Program-made: the position numbers and the translations under genes
Source: Actinernus sp. WN-2022
Lineage: Eukaryota > Cnidaria > Anthozoa > Actiniaria > Actinernidae
Direction of reading: 5' to 3'
Length of the DNA: 64,000 bases
NCBI GenBank assembly: GCA_030867875.1
Contig: JAOWCC010000936.1
Coordinates: forward strand, 74,247,032-74,311,031
Shown here: positions 1-10,120 of the stretch, piece after piece
How positions within the stretch are numbered: position 1 is the first letter of the stretch
Layout of the letters: each line of letters starts with the position of its first letter
Notes under the pieces: model-generated
What the model was told of the DNA's origin: nothing
What the model saw: the letters and a program-made list of their open reading frames with translations, nothing else
Databases searched by the model: none

Positions 1-188
1 GATTGATAACGAAGAGTTCATTTCCGTGTTTTGCAGACATACAAACAAATGACAAAGGCGAGTAGAAGGACGATTTTGTACTTCGCATTTGATCGATCGG
101 CAAGCCGAGGGAATCGCGCGCGTGGCGAAAACAATAGGAGCCTCGGTTTCATCAAAATCAAAACAAAAACAGAGGCGCGCAAAGCGTA

Positions 189-215
189 ATGGTCCGTCCT
201 GAGTCTTTAAAATGA
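189..215 (+). promoter_or_regulatory. Short upstream ORF overlapping the start codon
   Basis: An ATG at 189 opens eight codons and stops at TGA 213-215, sharing bases with the main ATG at 212 (ATGA overlap). If the transcript begins upstream of 189, this could lower or couple initiation at the main start. The transcription start is unknown. Confidence 0.3.
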
Positions 216-3200
216 TGAAAATGTTTTTTGCTCTTGTGATTTTATCCGCCTTTGTGGCAGGTAAGTCTCACTTAATCAAACGAGAAAATCATTTCTTAAC
301 TCGGTGGTTTAAAAATCCGTTTATATATATCTGGACTTTCCATGCTTATCGGTTATTTAAACGTCGTACAGTTCATGTTTGATACTACTGTTATATTCTA
401 TGACGCTCGGCTTACCATGGTATCAGGTAAATTAGTCTTTCATTAACGATTCACGTTATAATAACACTGAATGCAGTTATTATCTTTATTCAACAGGAAC
501 TCTCTCCAAAAGATCAGGTGGGTCAGTGTGATGATCAAAGCATTGATTTTTATCCGTTGTTGTATTAAAGGAGCAGTGTCACGATTAGTATTCATGCCCA
601 AAGTTTTGAAAATGTGTCAGACGGACAAGAAATCAAAAGATGTGACAGAAGTAGAAGTCCGTGAGTAATCCGCTTGCATCGGCGTATTTGCACGATATCT
701 CGAGCCGAAATTGCTTTAAAACTATACTTCAGTATTATATGGTTATGTTTGATGTTATTTTTTAATAAAGCAGCATTTTATTTATTTCAATCGAAAGGGA
801 AATTTGCATCGGCGCGTGACTTTGCGGCGCGTGATTTTGCCATTGTCTATAACAACCAATCAGAATCGTGACACTCTATGGATATACTGGCTGAGACATG
901 TTTCCAGTTCGCGAACTTCTATCTGTTTATTTGATCGGTAAAGCTATTTGCATACAACCAATATAAATTAATAAATACATAAATAAGTAAATCAGTAAAT
1001 CGATTAACAAACTAAATATAAGCTTATTTCAGAAAAGACAGGACTTGCTTACTAAAGCTTTCGGGGATTTTTGCATTTACTACATGCTCTGGGAGATTAT
1101 TCCAGGCAGGAATAGTGCGGGGGAAAAAGAGAGTACTTGAAGACATCAGTGCGCACATTGAAGTGATTGCAGTTGTGATTGTAAATTTTAGAGTGCTTCG
1201 CGTACTGTAAAAGATGTTTAACTACCTAAGTGTTGATCCATCGAGGTATGCTAACCGCCGTGGGCAAGCGAGATGCAGTTGACGTTTCGAGCGCTAGCCG
1301 GCGTAGAGCGTTTAGATTTTAGTGTCCATAATTAGCATTATATACTAGTAAATACATTGTACGCATTCATTTATATAGCGCAAATTTTAAATGGGTATAT
1401 TCAAATGCATTTCACAAGTGAGGACTTGGGATATACGGACTGTTATTGTGGCGCAATGTGCTGCCGTGCAGTTTACAATCATGAATGATTGTTAGTACCT
1501 CAGAATGTATCGTGTATTGTGAAATAATCTTCTACTCTTTCTTGAAACAACACAATACAACAGGGTTCTTTTCTCCTCCTCCAATAGATTAGAAGAGGAA
1601 GGAGACAAGACCAACAACTTATACGTCTCTACCCAAGGACGCGGCCGGGATTCTAACCCCCTCCCGCACTCTAGACCGTGCTCTACCAACTGAGCTAACC
1701 AGTGAGACAATTTAATAAAGTTTCTATCTATCTAGCGAAAACAAATTGGGGAGGAAGGGCTCACGCTCGAACATCAGCTGCATTTCGTTTCCCACAATTA
1801 CTGTCACATGCCATTATTAACTGTCAATAACTGACTCGTTTGCTGTCAAAATTGACTCAGTAGACTGAAAAGATGGACAAAGTGACTGCAAATGGATTTC
1901 TAAGAACATGTCGGGACAGGTTCTGAAAAGATACTGCAGGCATCGTAGGCAGGACCCTGGCGTCAGATTGTGTCGTAGGACATGTGGGTTTTGTAAAGTC
2001 AAAATGGCAGCCAAAAATACAAATTAAGAAAAGAGAAAATAAGTAACCGTTAGAGTGCCGTGAAATAGATACGTCGTGAACAAATAGTCACTATTACACA
2101 CTAATTTACTGTTTCCTTTTGTTTTCATTTGACTGTTAGATGTTGACTATCATAGATCTTCTTTCACTGCCGGTTTAAGTAAAATTACAGCTGTATTCTA
2201 AGTTACGATGGGTGACTTGTTCCTGTAAAAACTAGTTTTGATCTGCGTCGGCGGGGAAGATAAAATGATCAACTAAAAGTCGATTAAAGTCGAACGCTTT
2301 TCGTTCATTTAATTTCATAATTCGCGTATTAATAATAATAATAATAATAATAATATTGCTTTATTTATCGAGGGTAGCACTTAATATCGTACAGATAATA
2401 TACACGTGGCCCTCAACATAAAGAAAATAAATAAATAGATGATTAATAACAGTAACAACTAAGCACTAATAAAGACAGTTTCGAATTACAATAATCATTG
2501 GAAGCAGTGAGGTTAACCTGCATAGTATGCGTTCAACTTGAAGGAGAATGAATCTCTTGAGGCTGCTTGTTTTAGTTCAGTTGGTAGTTTGTTCCATAGA
2601 GAAGCAGCGCTAAAACTGAAAGTTTTCTTGCCAAAGGTTTGCTTAACCTTTGGAAGCATAAAGTTGTGGGCAGCGTTCCTTGTGTTAACCGAGTGTGTGT
2701 CTTTCAGCAATTTGAATTTATTTCGGACGTATTCAGGCGTTTTACCATTGAGGGTCTTATACAACAGCATTAGTTTGAGGCGTTTTACTCGTTCAGGGAA
2801 AGGAATTATGTTCAAGTCCGTAAAAAGCGTCGAAGAAGGGGTATCCCATGGGGCATCTAAAATTATCCGAGCTGCTCTTTTCTGTAGGCGGACCATAACT
2901 TCACAATTCGCTTGAGAAGTTGTTCCCCAAATTGTTGATCCATAGTCCATGATGGGCTGGACGAGTGTGCTGTAGTATAGTATTCTTGCTTTTGGTGTTA
3001 GAAACTGTTTTATTCTTCTGAGGAGGCCGAGTCTCTTGGAGATCTTGCCCTTAACGTATTCGATTTGGGTGTCCCAAGAAAGGCTAGTATCGAGATAGAT
3101 TCCAAGTAATTTTGTGTTTGTAACTGATTCAATTGTAGTATTGTCGTTGACGGCTACAACCAGGTTTTTGTTTTCCTTCTCTAGCTTACGCCATTTCGGT

Positions 3201-6200
3201 TTGCTGCAAATTATCATTGATTTGGTTTTGTTACAGTTGAGTACCATTTTATTCTCACTGGCTCACTTTGTTATTGGCTTCAACTCAACCGTTAGAGTGG
3301 CTTGAACCTTCTCTAAGTTTGGACCTGTTGCTAACTGAGTAGTGTCATCAGCATAGACTTCCACGCTGCTGTTGGAAACGTGAAGTGGAAGGTCGTTGAT
3401 GAAGACAATGAACAGAAGAGGACCTAGTATTGACCCTTGTGGGACTCCTGAATTCATGGGTAGAGAGGATGACAGCTGTCCCTGAATAGCAACTTTCTGT
3501 GTTCTATCGGTAAGGTATGAACTGAACCAAGCAAGAGTTGACTTCGAGAGACCATAAATTGCCAACTTTTTGAGAAGAATATCATGGTCAACAAGATCAA
3601 ATGCCTTTCTATAATCAATCAGAGTCAGTCCAGATATGAGTCCATTGTCCATGTTCATGAGTAGGTCGTCAACTAATTTGATTAGGGCAGTTTCGCACGA
3701 GTGAAATAGTCTAAATCCTGATTGGTGTGTGCTGAGAAGATGATACTCTGTGAGGTATGCATATAAACAAGTGTGAACGTGTCTTTCAAGTATCTTGGAG
3801 ATTATGGGTAGGATACTTATTGGTCGATAGTTGTTTACATTTAAAGGATCGCCGGCTTTGAACACTGGACTAACTCTGGCCAGTTTCCAAGGTAAAGGGA
3901 ATTTTCCTGTACGTATGGCCATGTTCATTATCTTAGCCAGGGGCGCTGCTATGGCCGGGGCTGCAGCTCGCAACAGCTTAGCGCTAATTTCATCAAAACC
4001 TGTTGCTTTGTTCACATCGAGTTTACTGAGGTGCTTAACCATGAATTCAGGTGATATTTTCGGGATGTCAAAAGAGACGTTGTCTGCAGGCAGTTTAGAT
4101 TTGACGAAGGCTTTCAATTTCTCAAGATCATTCGATATGTTCTTAGTGTCCGAAGATCTGTAAGTAGATGCAACAGATACAAAAAAATCGTTGAAGGCGT
4201 TAGCTATGGTGGCTGGGTCACTAGTGATGTCACTGTCGATTTTGATCTTTGATACTGGAGGTTTCTTCGCATATGCAGTCACGTTTTTAAGATGTTTCCA
4301 GAATTCTTTTGAGGTGGAACTGTTTTCAAAAGCATCGAAGAAGTACCGTCTTTTAGCGTCTCGTTGAGCTCTGAATGCGGCGTTACGGGATTCTTTGTAC
4401 TCCTTCCAGTGAATGGGGTCGTTTGAATTTCTTGCCTTTCTCAACAGATTGTCGCGGGTGAAGATCTTGGTGCGAATTTCATCGGTCATCCAAGGGGGTT
4501 GACATTTGTGTCTGACACGTATTCATTCCTATACTTAGATCAGCATTTTTCATTACTTTATTCATCGACACTCTTTAATGTATTGCGGCTATTAGCACGG
4601 TTGGCGCAATTTTCTTTGATCCTAATTCACTCTTTTCACCTGGTTAAAAGGAGGCTAACCTGGCAAAAACAAAGGATTGCCTCGCTTTGAATCGAAGGTG
4701 GCCCCAGATGAAAAGAGTGAATTGATCGGAGTATATGTTTCCTCAGTGGTAATCATGCATGCACTCAACACTACATAAACTGTTTCCCCACCCACAGTTC
4801 CCTCTTTTGCTCTGACGAAGGGCTAGCGCTCGAAACGTCAGCTGCTACTCGCTCCCCACGGCGGTTAGCATACCTTAATCGACTTTAAGTTGATCATATC
4901 AGTGTCTATTCTAAGTTAACCAAGCTTGGCCGATACGAAGGCTAATGAATTACAGATCAAAGCTGTCGGCAATACTTTATAGTTGATAGCGCATGCGTAT
5001 TATATTTTATTTTCCAGTCCGGAATCCACTGAAATCGCGCGCTCTGATTGGCTGGCGGAACCGGGGTCTTGATTTTTCTCATCCTGACTAATTCCAAAGT
5101 TATTCAAAATCAAAGTTTTTGACGTGATTCGTACGTCAACGTACCTTAGAAATGTACGGCGTTGCATTGAAGGCCTCTCAGCAGAAAGTTGCCAGTGATT
5201 TGAGTGAAACAAAGACTGACAAATGTATCCGCGCTTCTTGTGCGAGCGAGCGACTGAATATTAACGAAAAAAAGTACAATAAATTAATTGATATATATAT
5301 ATATATATATATATAATTCTTGAGAAGTCAATCCTTGCGGCAGAGTGCTCGATGCAATAGAATTGCAGAGCGTGTATACACATAGGAAGACGAATCAAAC
5401 ACACATAACTTTCTGTAACACTGTGTTTCACGCTTACGCGATCATCAGACAGGTATGTTTAATGAAGAATATACCGTTCCTAAACACTATATACGGGTAG
5501 CTAATTATAATTTCTATAGATTATGTCTTCTATTGTGTTTACATTCCTAAGGGGGCCGGGTTCTATTGTGTCATAATTTTTAAAGCGTTTCATTGCAGTT
5601 TACATGAATTGTTAAATTACCATTTCTATGGCGATTGGTTTCTATTATTTGCACGATAACAAAGGCTAGTTTCTGTAATTCTAAGTTCTATTTACATGGA
5701 ATGTTTGCTAAATAATATTTGTTCTCATGTCGGCATTTAGAGATTAGTTCAGTTCTCTTGTTTAAGTTCGTAGTTTTATCGGCTCTAAGAATGTGGAGTT
5801 TTTCTGTCAGACAGAGGAGGCATCGTTTTGTTGCGTTGTTATATGCGCTTGCTCGTGCGATGATGGTCCAGTCGATTCTGTAGTTAGCGTTGTTGTCCTT
5901 TAATTTCCAGATGTGCTTGGATAGCTCGGTGCTGTTGGTGTATTTTCTATTGCGAAATGTTGATTTGTGTTGCGTGAAGCGTTGCTTGAATGTGCCTTCC
6001 GTCAGTCCAATGTAGTTCTTTGCAGTCTGGTTGTTGTCGGTAGTAACGGTGGCTTTGTAGATGACGTTAGTGGTTAGGCATTTATTGTCGAGCGGGCATT
6101 CGTTTTTCTTTCTGCAGTTGCATTCATCTTGGGGCGTGGTGTTGTTAGTGTCGAGGATGGACTTGTTATGGTTGCTAATTATGGTGCTCATATTAGGCAT

Positions 6201-9200
6201 GCAGCTATAGCTAACTTTGACGTTGTTCTTGTTGAAGACGGGGTGCAGCTTGTGATTAGGCGGGAAGTGTTTTTTAACGAGGTTAAGGAATGATTTGGCG
6301 ACATTAGTTTGGACGTTCTTACTGTATGGAGGGTTAAACCAGATTATGTTTCTTTTCCGTTTTCTTTTAGTAGATTTGGCGGTGTTTTGCTCGGCGTAGT
6401 TGAGTGTTTCGGTGAATCCGCTGGATTTGAGTGCTTTCTCGTAGGTGGGTTTGGCATTGTTAAATGAGTCTTGGTTGGATGATAGGTGCAATATTCTGCG
6501 ATTGATGGCTGGTGGTATTTGCTTAATGATGTTTGGTGGGTGGTTGGATTTTGTGTTGATGTAAATGGGCTCATCGTTCGGTTTTCGGTATGGTTGGAAG
6601 GATCCGGTTGTCAGGTTGAATGTTACGTCGAGGTAGTCTACCGATTTCAGATTGGTTTGTATAGTTATTTTGAGGTCGTGTTCTTTGAAGCGTCTTGTTA
6701 TGTCTTTCCGTATTCTGTCTGCTTGTGATGCTGAGGTGTTCTTGAAAACAGCGAGTCCGTCGTCTCTGTATAGTCCGATGTTGTCTGTTCCGTATTTCGA
6801 TGTTAGGTCGTTAAGTATGAAAAGCCCAACTAGCTCGCATACTTCTGCGCCGTCAAAGCTTCCCATAGCTACGTCGAATAGTTCGTCGTTGTCTTTTTTT
6901 ATCCAGGGCGATCCGTTGTGGAATAGAAGCGATTTTCTGGAGTGCATTATGATGTCGATGTCTTGGTTAGTGATCTTTGTGTTTTTTTTGGCGAAGTTAA
7001 TGGCTTTGGTTAGCAGTTCTTGGGAGATTGAAGGGTAGAAGCTTTCGATGTCGAAGACAGTGAACGTGTGTTGATGCTTGTTGGGGATGTTAGTAAACCA
7101 GTCGATGACGGAGTAGGAGTTATTCCATTGGTTGAGTGGTGTCTTGGCTCGAATATCGGTGTTAATTTTCTGTAGTATTTGCTTGCTGATCTTTCCTATT
7201 TCGCTTTTGGCTGGGTTGATTAGTCTGCAGGTTGGATTATTGGTGAAGTTTTCTTTGTGGTCCTTAAGTGATATGAATGCTTGTCGTTCTGCCATGCGTT
7301 CTGTTCTGTCTTGAATGTCGAGTTCCGCTGCTATGTCTTTTGCTTCTTTGTTGATTTTGTGTATGGTGTTCGCGTTTGTCTTTTTGTAGGTTGTTGCTCC
7401 ATACAGTAAGAACGTCCAAACTAATGTCGCCAAATCATTCCTTAACCTCGTTAAAAAACACTTCCCGCCTAATCACAAGCTGCACCCCGTCTTCAACAAG
7501 AACAACGTCAAAGTTAGCTATAGCTGCATGCCTAATATGAGCACCATAATTAGCAACCATAACAAGTCCATCCTCGACACTAACAACACCACGCCCCAAG
7601 ATGAATGCAACTGCAGAAAGAAAAACGAATGCCCGCTCGACAATAAATGCCTAACCACTAACGTCATCTACAAAGCCACCGTTACTACCGACAACAACCA
7701 GACTGCAAAGAACTACATTGGACTGACGGAAGGCACATTCAAGCAACGCTTCACGCAACACAAATCAACATTTCGCAATAGAAAATACACCAACAGCACC
7801 GAGCTATCCAAGCACATCTGGAAATTAAAGGACAACAACGCTAACTACAGAATCGACTGGACCATCATCGCACGAGCAAGCGCATATAACAACGCAACAA
7901 AACGATGCCTCCTCTGTCTGACAGAAAAACTCCACATTCTTAGAGCCGATAAAACTACGAACTTAAACAAGAGAACTGAACTAATCTCTAAATGCCGACA
8001 TGAGAACAAATATTATTTAGCAAACATTCCATGTAAATAGAACTTAGAATTACAGAAACTAGCCTTTGTTATCGTGCAAATAATAGAAACCAATCGCCAT
8101 AGAAATGGTAATTTAACAATTCATGTAAACTGCAATGAAACGCTTTAAAAATTATGACACAATAGAACCCGGCCCCCTTAGGAATGTAAACACAATAGAA
8201 GACATAATCTATAGAAATTATAATTAGCTACCCGTATATAGTGTTTAGGAACGGTATATTCTTCATTAAACATACCTGTCTGATGATCGCGTAAGCGTGA
8301 AACACAGTGTTACAGAAAGTTATGTGTGTTTGATTCGTCTTCCTATGTGTATATATATATATATATATTAAGGAAAGAGAACGGTGCAGGACTGTAGCCA
8401 TGCCGTTTGAGAAATCCTTGAATTAACAGAGAACATATCACACAGTACTCGTACTCAATATCACGGTCCTACTGATTTTTCACTGATGTAGTAATAAAGA
8501 TGGCTGACCACAATCCCTTGCGCATGCGAACTCTCACAAAATCCAAATAACAACAGCAACACATTTATTTGGTACTCATAAGTTAGAAAGAATATTAATA
8601 CCAATTAGAAATCCTTTATTCCCTTAAATAATATTGTCTTGGTAACAACACTTTAACCGGCTTGTTTTTAAGATTCACAACCTCTCTACCTTGAGTTTAT
8701 AACGGATTTTTCGCACGCAAAGGATTGTGGTTAAAGTACAGGCCCCATACTCAAGCATATTATGAGCAATTCCAATGAAACACTCGCTATCTTTCTCATT
8801 TTTAAATGAAATACTCTAGATAACCATATGCCTTAATATTTTATTTTAATAGGTATTTTGGTGTTTTGAAGGTCACGTGGCAGATAAAACAAAGAAATCA
8901 AAATGGTTCGGTCATACTGCCTTTTTAAGTAATGATTTCTTGATTGCCATCTAATTACACTTCTGGTTGTTTCTAAGGCTCCGTTTGGAATGGTCGATAT
9001 TTTGCCAATAGAGGTCAGTGAGAAAATTGGGACAAATCAGGAGCCAGTACTAGGAGTGTCCATCTCACATACTTGGTCTGTGGCCGAGTCGGCATATTCC
9101 CAGATCAGGTTATTTTTAGAACACCCGAGGTGAATCAATCCCATACCCACAAGCGGAAGGCGATAAAATGCATTTTTTTTAACTACGAAGAAGCAAAGAC

Positions 9201-10120
9201 CGTCACGGTTGCTTGCTTGAACAATTCGTCATTTTTTTAACGCTGGCGAGGTTTTCACATTGTACGCAATAATAATCTGTTCATAAATCATTAGGAAGCA
9301 TTGTTTGCCTCGACATTGTTGCATACAATTCTTTTGCGGCAACCTGATTTTAAATATTGCTGGTTTTCACTCAATTCCCAGAGATTCAAATGACAAAGGG
9401 CATGGCGGCCATGTTCGTGCCCCAAGAAAAGAAGCTAACGAAGAATCTTGTTTAAGGGCACCAACACGTGCAAACCAGGAATTGCCTGATCTGGGAACAC
9501 GCTGGCTCACGAATACGCTGGCTCACGAATACGCTGGCTCACGAATACGCTGGCTCACGAATACGCTGGCTCACGAATACGCTTCTATCAGAGCCAACCA
9601 TTCCAAACAGAGCGTTAGAAATAACCAGAAGTGTAATCAGATAAGTAAGAAATCGTTACTTTAAAAATGCAGTGTAACCGGCCCATTTTGGGAGATTTTG
9701 TAATCACGTAGTTGGTCACGTGATAGGCATTTTAAAACAAAATTTGTTCAAACGACTGAGATTAGTGATAACCACTACTTTGATAGAATTCGGGTAAACA
9801 TAAGCCACTCTATTCAATAAAATAGATGTAGTTTCATGCACAAACCATGTTAACATGCTTGACGGTTGACTCAGTTCCCACAGGAGTATAATACTCCTGG
9901 TTCCATTAACACTTTTTGTGCCCAAATAACAGGTTTTTGTGACAGTAACGTGAACGGCCTTTACCCTGATCCTGACAACTGCTATGGGTTTATCAGCTGC
10001 TCCAATGGTTACACGTACAAGATGGCGTGCCCAGCTAACCTAAAGTTCAACCCGACTCTCAAGGTCTGTGATTGGCCGCACAATGTAGATTGCGTTGACG
10101 AGGATAACGGTGCATTTTAG
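212..10120 (+). CDS. Secreted single-domain chitin-binding (type 2) protein, two exons
   Basis: Two exons, 212-260 and 9933-10120, join in frame to 78 codons plus stop. Exon 1 encodes a signal peptide, MMKMFFALVILSAFVAG, and ends at CAG|GTAAGT in phase 1. Exon 2 follows an AG acceptor at 9931-9932 and supplies the other two bases of a glycine codon. It encodes one chitin-binding type-2 (peritrophin-A, CBM14) domain with six cysteines, the spacing typical of the family, and the CDWPxNVxC ending. The family binds chitin extracellularly; a role in mucus, cuticle or innate defence is inference. The protein is little more than signal plus domain. The intron is ~9.7 kb and filled with transposons. 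The exon pairing rests on compatible phase and a sensible product, not on transcript data; a different first exon is possible. Confidence 0.7.
261..1020. other. Intron sequence without recognised features
   Basis: AT-rich first part of the large intron. Two 65-codon open frames (471-668 and 674-871) lie here, but nothing suggests they are genes. No repeat family was recognised by eye. Confidence 0.4.
1025..1215 (-). pseudogene. LINE reverse transcriptase C-terminal fragment
   Basis: The minus strand reads through the typical C-terminal end of a non-LTR reverse transcriptase ORF: a VRTDVFKYS stretch, then IPAWNNLPEHVVNAKIPESF, ending in a stop just after a SFLK motif. Only about 60 codons remain, so this is a 5'-truncated dead copy. 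Confidence 0.65.
1225..1305 (-). repeat. Degenerate copy of the CTGACGA...CGAAACGTC repeat
   Basis: The reverse complement resembles the repeats at 4795-4915 and 28830-28935. It keeps GGCTAGCGCTCGAAACGTC, but the CTGACGA core has become CTACGCC, so a hammerhead would be inactive. Confidence 0.6.
1365..1735 (-). mobile_element. tRNA-derived SINE, copy 1
   Basis: On the minus strand the head (about 1640-1712) carries an A box (TAGCTCAGTTGGTAGAGC) and a B box (GGTTAGAATCC, one change from GGTTCGAATCC). The body matches the copy at 35540-35830, including a shared GCGCAATGTGCTGCC segment. The tRNA fold is not kept, so it is a SINE and not a tRNA gene. Confidence 0.75.
2334..4503 (-). mobile_element. 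5'-truncated LINE retrotransposon
   Basis: Read on the minus strand, the element starts just before a PPWMTDEI motif upstream of the reverse transcriptase, runs through the RT and C-terminal region, and ends in an (ATT)n tail at 2334-2356. A microsatellite 3' tail instead of poly(A) is typical of several CR1/L2-type LINEs. The endonuclease domain is absent, as expected of 5' truncation during target-primed reverse transcription. Confidence 0.8.
2513..4489 (-). pseudogene. LINE reverse transcriptase with one in-frame stop
   Basis: Frame 4489-3263 (408 codons) contains the RT motifs in order: motif A (LIDYRKAFDLVDHDIL), motif B (GVPQGSILGPLLF) and motif C (VEVYADD). It is broken by one TGA at 3263-3265. 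The same frame continues through NKMVLN and the C-terminal region (WGTTSQAN, then SLWNKLP) to a stop at 2513. Apart from that stop the frame is intact over about 655 codons, so the copy is fairly young. The lost residue is probably the Trp usual before ENKMVLN in relatives (inference). Confidence 0.8.
4612..4731. repeat. Small inverted-repeat (MITE-like) element
   Basis: AATTCACTCTTTTCACCTGG near 4629 faces its near-complement (AGATGAAAAGAGTGAATT) near 4706-4723. The centre shares GCAAAAACAAAGGATTGCCTC with the hairpin at 26532-26612, so both belong to one family. Confidence 0.55.
4795..4915 (+). repeat. Dispersed repeat carrying a hammerhead-like motif
   Basis: Closely similar to 28830-28935 over about 100 bp, ending in GCGGTTAGCATACC followed by a Cs-rich/TTAATCGACTTTA tail. 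A hammerhead-like core lies at 4809-4842. Possibly the 3' part of a retroelement of the Penelope kind (inference). Confidence 0.65.
4809..4842 (+). ncRNA. Candidate minimal hammerhead ribozyme
   Basis: CTGACGA (4812-4818) is followed by a weak 4-bp stem II (GGGC with GCUC, one G-U pair, one extra unpaired A), then GAAAC (4832-4836) and directly GTC (4837-4839). GCT before the core pairs with AGC after GTC as stem I. Stem III would be only two pairs without a loop, a design thought to work as a dimer in Penelope-like elements. Activity is uncertain. Confidence 0.45.
5000..5270 (+). repeat. Dispersed repeat, pair with 27780-28075
   Basis: An inverted copy lies at 27780-28075. Shared landmarks are TCCGGAATCCACTGAAATCG, the ATTGGCTGGCG segment, a TTTTTGACGTGATTC segment and CTTCTTGTGCGAG. 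No coding or terminal repeats were recognised. Confidence 0.55.
5403..5458 (-). ncRNA. Hammerhead ribozyme (type I) in left arm of Penelope-like element
   Basis: Mirror copy of the motif at 8270-8325, on the minus strand ~230 bp after the ORF stop. Same core and stems as described there. Confidence 0.7.
5688..7433 (-). CDS. Penelope-type reverse transcriptase with GIY-YIG endonuclease (5'-truncated)
   Basis: A 581-codon frame. RT motifs: SLKDHKENF (about 55-63), FDIESFYPSI (127-136), MGSFDGAEVCEL (190-201), and the catalytic YRDD at 222-225. A Cys cluster (CNCRKKNECPLDNKC, 438-452) is followed by the GIY-YIG endonuclease (VIYKATV 457-463, NYIGLTEGTFKQRFTQHK 473-490) with a downstream Glu at 503. 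The enzyme would copy element RNA at a nicked target. The first ~12 residues are read from the inverted right arm across the junction at about 7397, so the apparent start is not native. The N-terminal part of the family protein is missing. No internal stop. Confidence 0.85.
   Translation of the reverse strand: MATLVWTFLLYGATTYKKTNANTIHKINKEAKDIAAELDIQDRTERMAERQAFISLKDHKENFTNNPTCRLINPAKSEIGKISKQILQKINTDIRAKTPLNQWNNSYSVIDWFTNIPNKHQHTFTVFDIESFYPSISQELLTKAINFAKKNTKITNQDIDIIMHSRKSLLFHNGSPWIKKDNDELFDVAMGSFDGAEVCELVGLFILNDLTSKYGTDNIGLYRDDGLAVFKNTSASQADRIRKDITRRFKEHDLKITIQTNLKSVDYLDVTFNLTTGSFQPYRKPNDEPIYINTKSNHPPNIIKQIPPAINRRILHLSSNQDSFNNAKPTYEKALKSSGFTETLNYAEQNTAKSTKRKRKRNIIWFNPPYSKNVQTNVAKSFLNLVKKHFPPNHKLHPVFNKNNVKVSYSCMPNMSTIISNHNKSILDTNNTTPQDECNCRKKNECPLDNKCLTTNVIYKATVTTDNNQTAKNYIGLTEGTFKQRFTQHKSTFRNRKYTNSTELSKHIWKLKDNNANYRIDWTIIARASAYNNATKRCLLCLTEKLHILRADKTTNLNKRTELISKCRHENKYYLANIPCK
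7398..8040 (+). pseudogene. Inverted partial copy of the Penelope GIY-YIG endonuclease
   Basis: This plus-strand frame repeats the last ~210 codons of the minus-strand ORF. From the Met at 7528 the 170 residues read the same as the C-terminus of the full copy and end at the matching stop (8038-8040). It lacks the RT. Confidence 0.8.
8270..8325 (+). ncRNA. Hammerhead ribozyme (type I) in right arm of Penelope-like element
   Basis: Core CTGATGA (8280-8286); stem II CGC-GTAA-GCG with a GNRA tetraloop and a flanking U-U mismatch; GAAAC (8299-8303); stem III ACA/TGT with loop CAG; cleavage triplet GTT ending at 8311. Stem I is CTGT/ACAG, then an internal loop, then ACATA (8270-8274) with TATGT (8321-8325). 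Short stem III and an internal loop in stem I fit the type I hammerheads known from Penelope-like elements. It would self-cleave the element RNA. Confidence 0.7.
8351..8890. other. Intron sequence without recognised features
   Basis: After a short TA run (8348-8368) this is plain AT-rich sequence. No ORF of note, tandem repeat or terminal repeat was seen. Confidence 0.4.
9370..9475 (+). mobile_element. GGCGGCCATGTTGG-type palindromic MITE, copy 1
   Basis: Shares CCCAGAGATTCAAATGACAAAG, the GGCGGCCATGTT segment and AAGAAGCTAACGAAGAATC with copies at 13180-13310 and 15256-15399. It lies inside the foldback element at 8895-9680. Confidence 0.6.
9500..9582 (+). repeat. 16-bp tandem repeat, five units
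   Basis: The unit CTGGCTCACGAATACG is repeated about five times without visible change. It creates an open frame that should not be read as a gene. Confidence 0.85.

Larger units (their letters stand above)
5378..8350 (-). mobile_element. Penelope-like retroelement in a head-to-head inverted arrangement
   Basis: Arms 5378-6330 and 7398-8350 are reverse complements; matching positions always sum to 13728, so the 953-bp arms have no net indel. They flank 1067 bp holding the RT part. The left copy (minus) is 5'-truncated but keeps RT, GIY-YIG endonuclease and 3' region; the right arm (plus) repeats only the endonuclease half and 3' region. Each arm contains a hammerhead motif and reaches a TA run. 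Penelope-like elements are known for partial, tandem or inverted copies and for hammerheads in their terminal repeats. Near-identity of the arms suggests a recent event. Confidence 0.85.
8895..9680. mobile_element. Foldback element with internal insertion and minisatellite
   Basis: The outer arms are imperfect reverse complements: the left arm near 8920-9000 (AAGTAATGATTTCTTG, then TTGGAATGGTCG) mirrors the right arm near 9595-9665. Inner arms also match around CCCAGATCAGG (9099) and CCTGATCTGGG (9485). Inside the right half are a MITE-like segment (about 9370-9475) and a 16-bp repeat. No protein coding was seen. Confidence 0.6.

Noticed and set aside
1640..1712. tRNA gene (also 12388-12470, 35745-35805 and 59510-59565)
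   Set aside because: A and B boxes are present, but the cloverleaf and acceptor ends are not, and longer bodies are shared between copies, so these are SINE heads.
3340..3365. Minus-strand CTGATGA word
   Set aside because: It encodes the YADD region of the LINE reverse transcriptase, and no GAAAC follows at a suitable distance.
7132..7314. Plus-strand frames opposite the Penelope RT
   Set aside because: They are antisense shadows of the well-supported minus-strand ORF.
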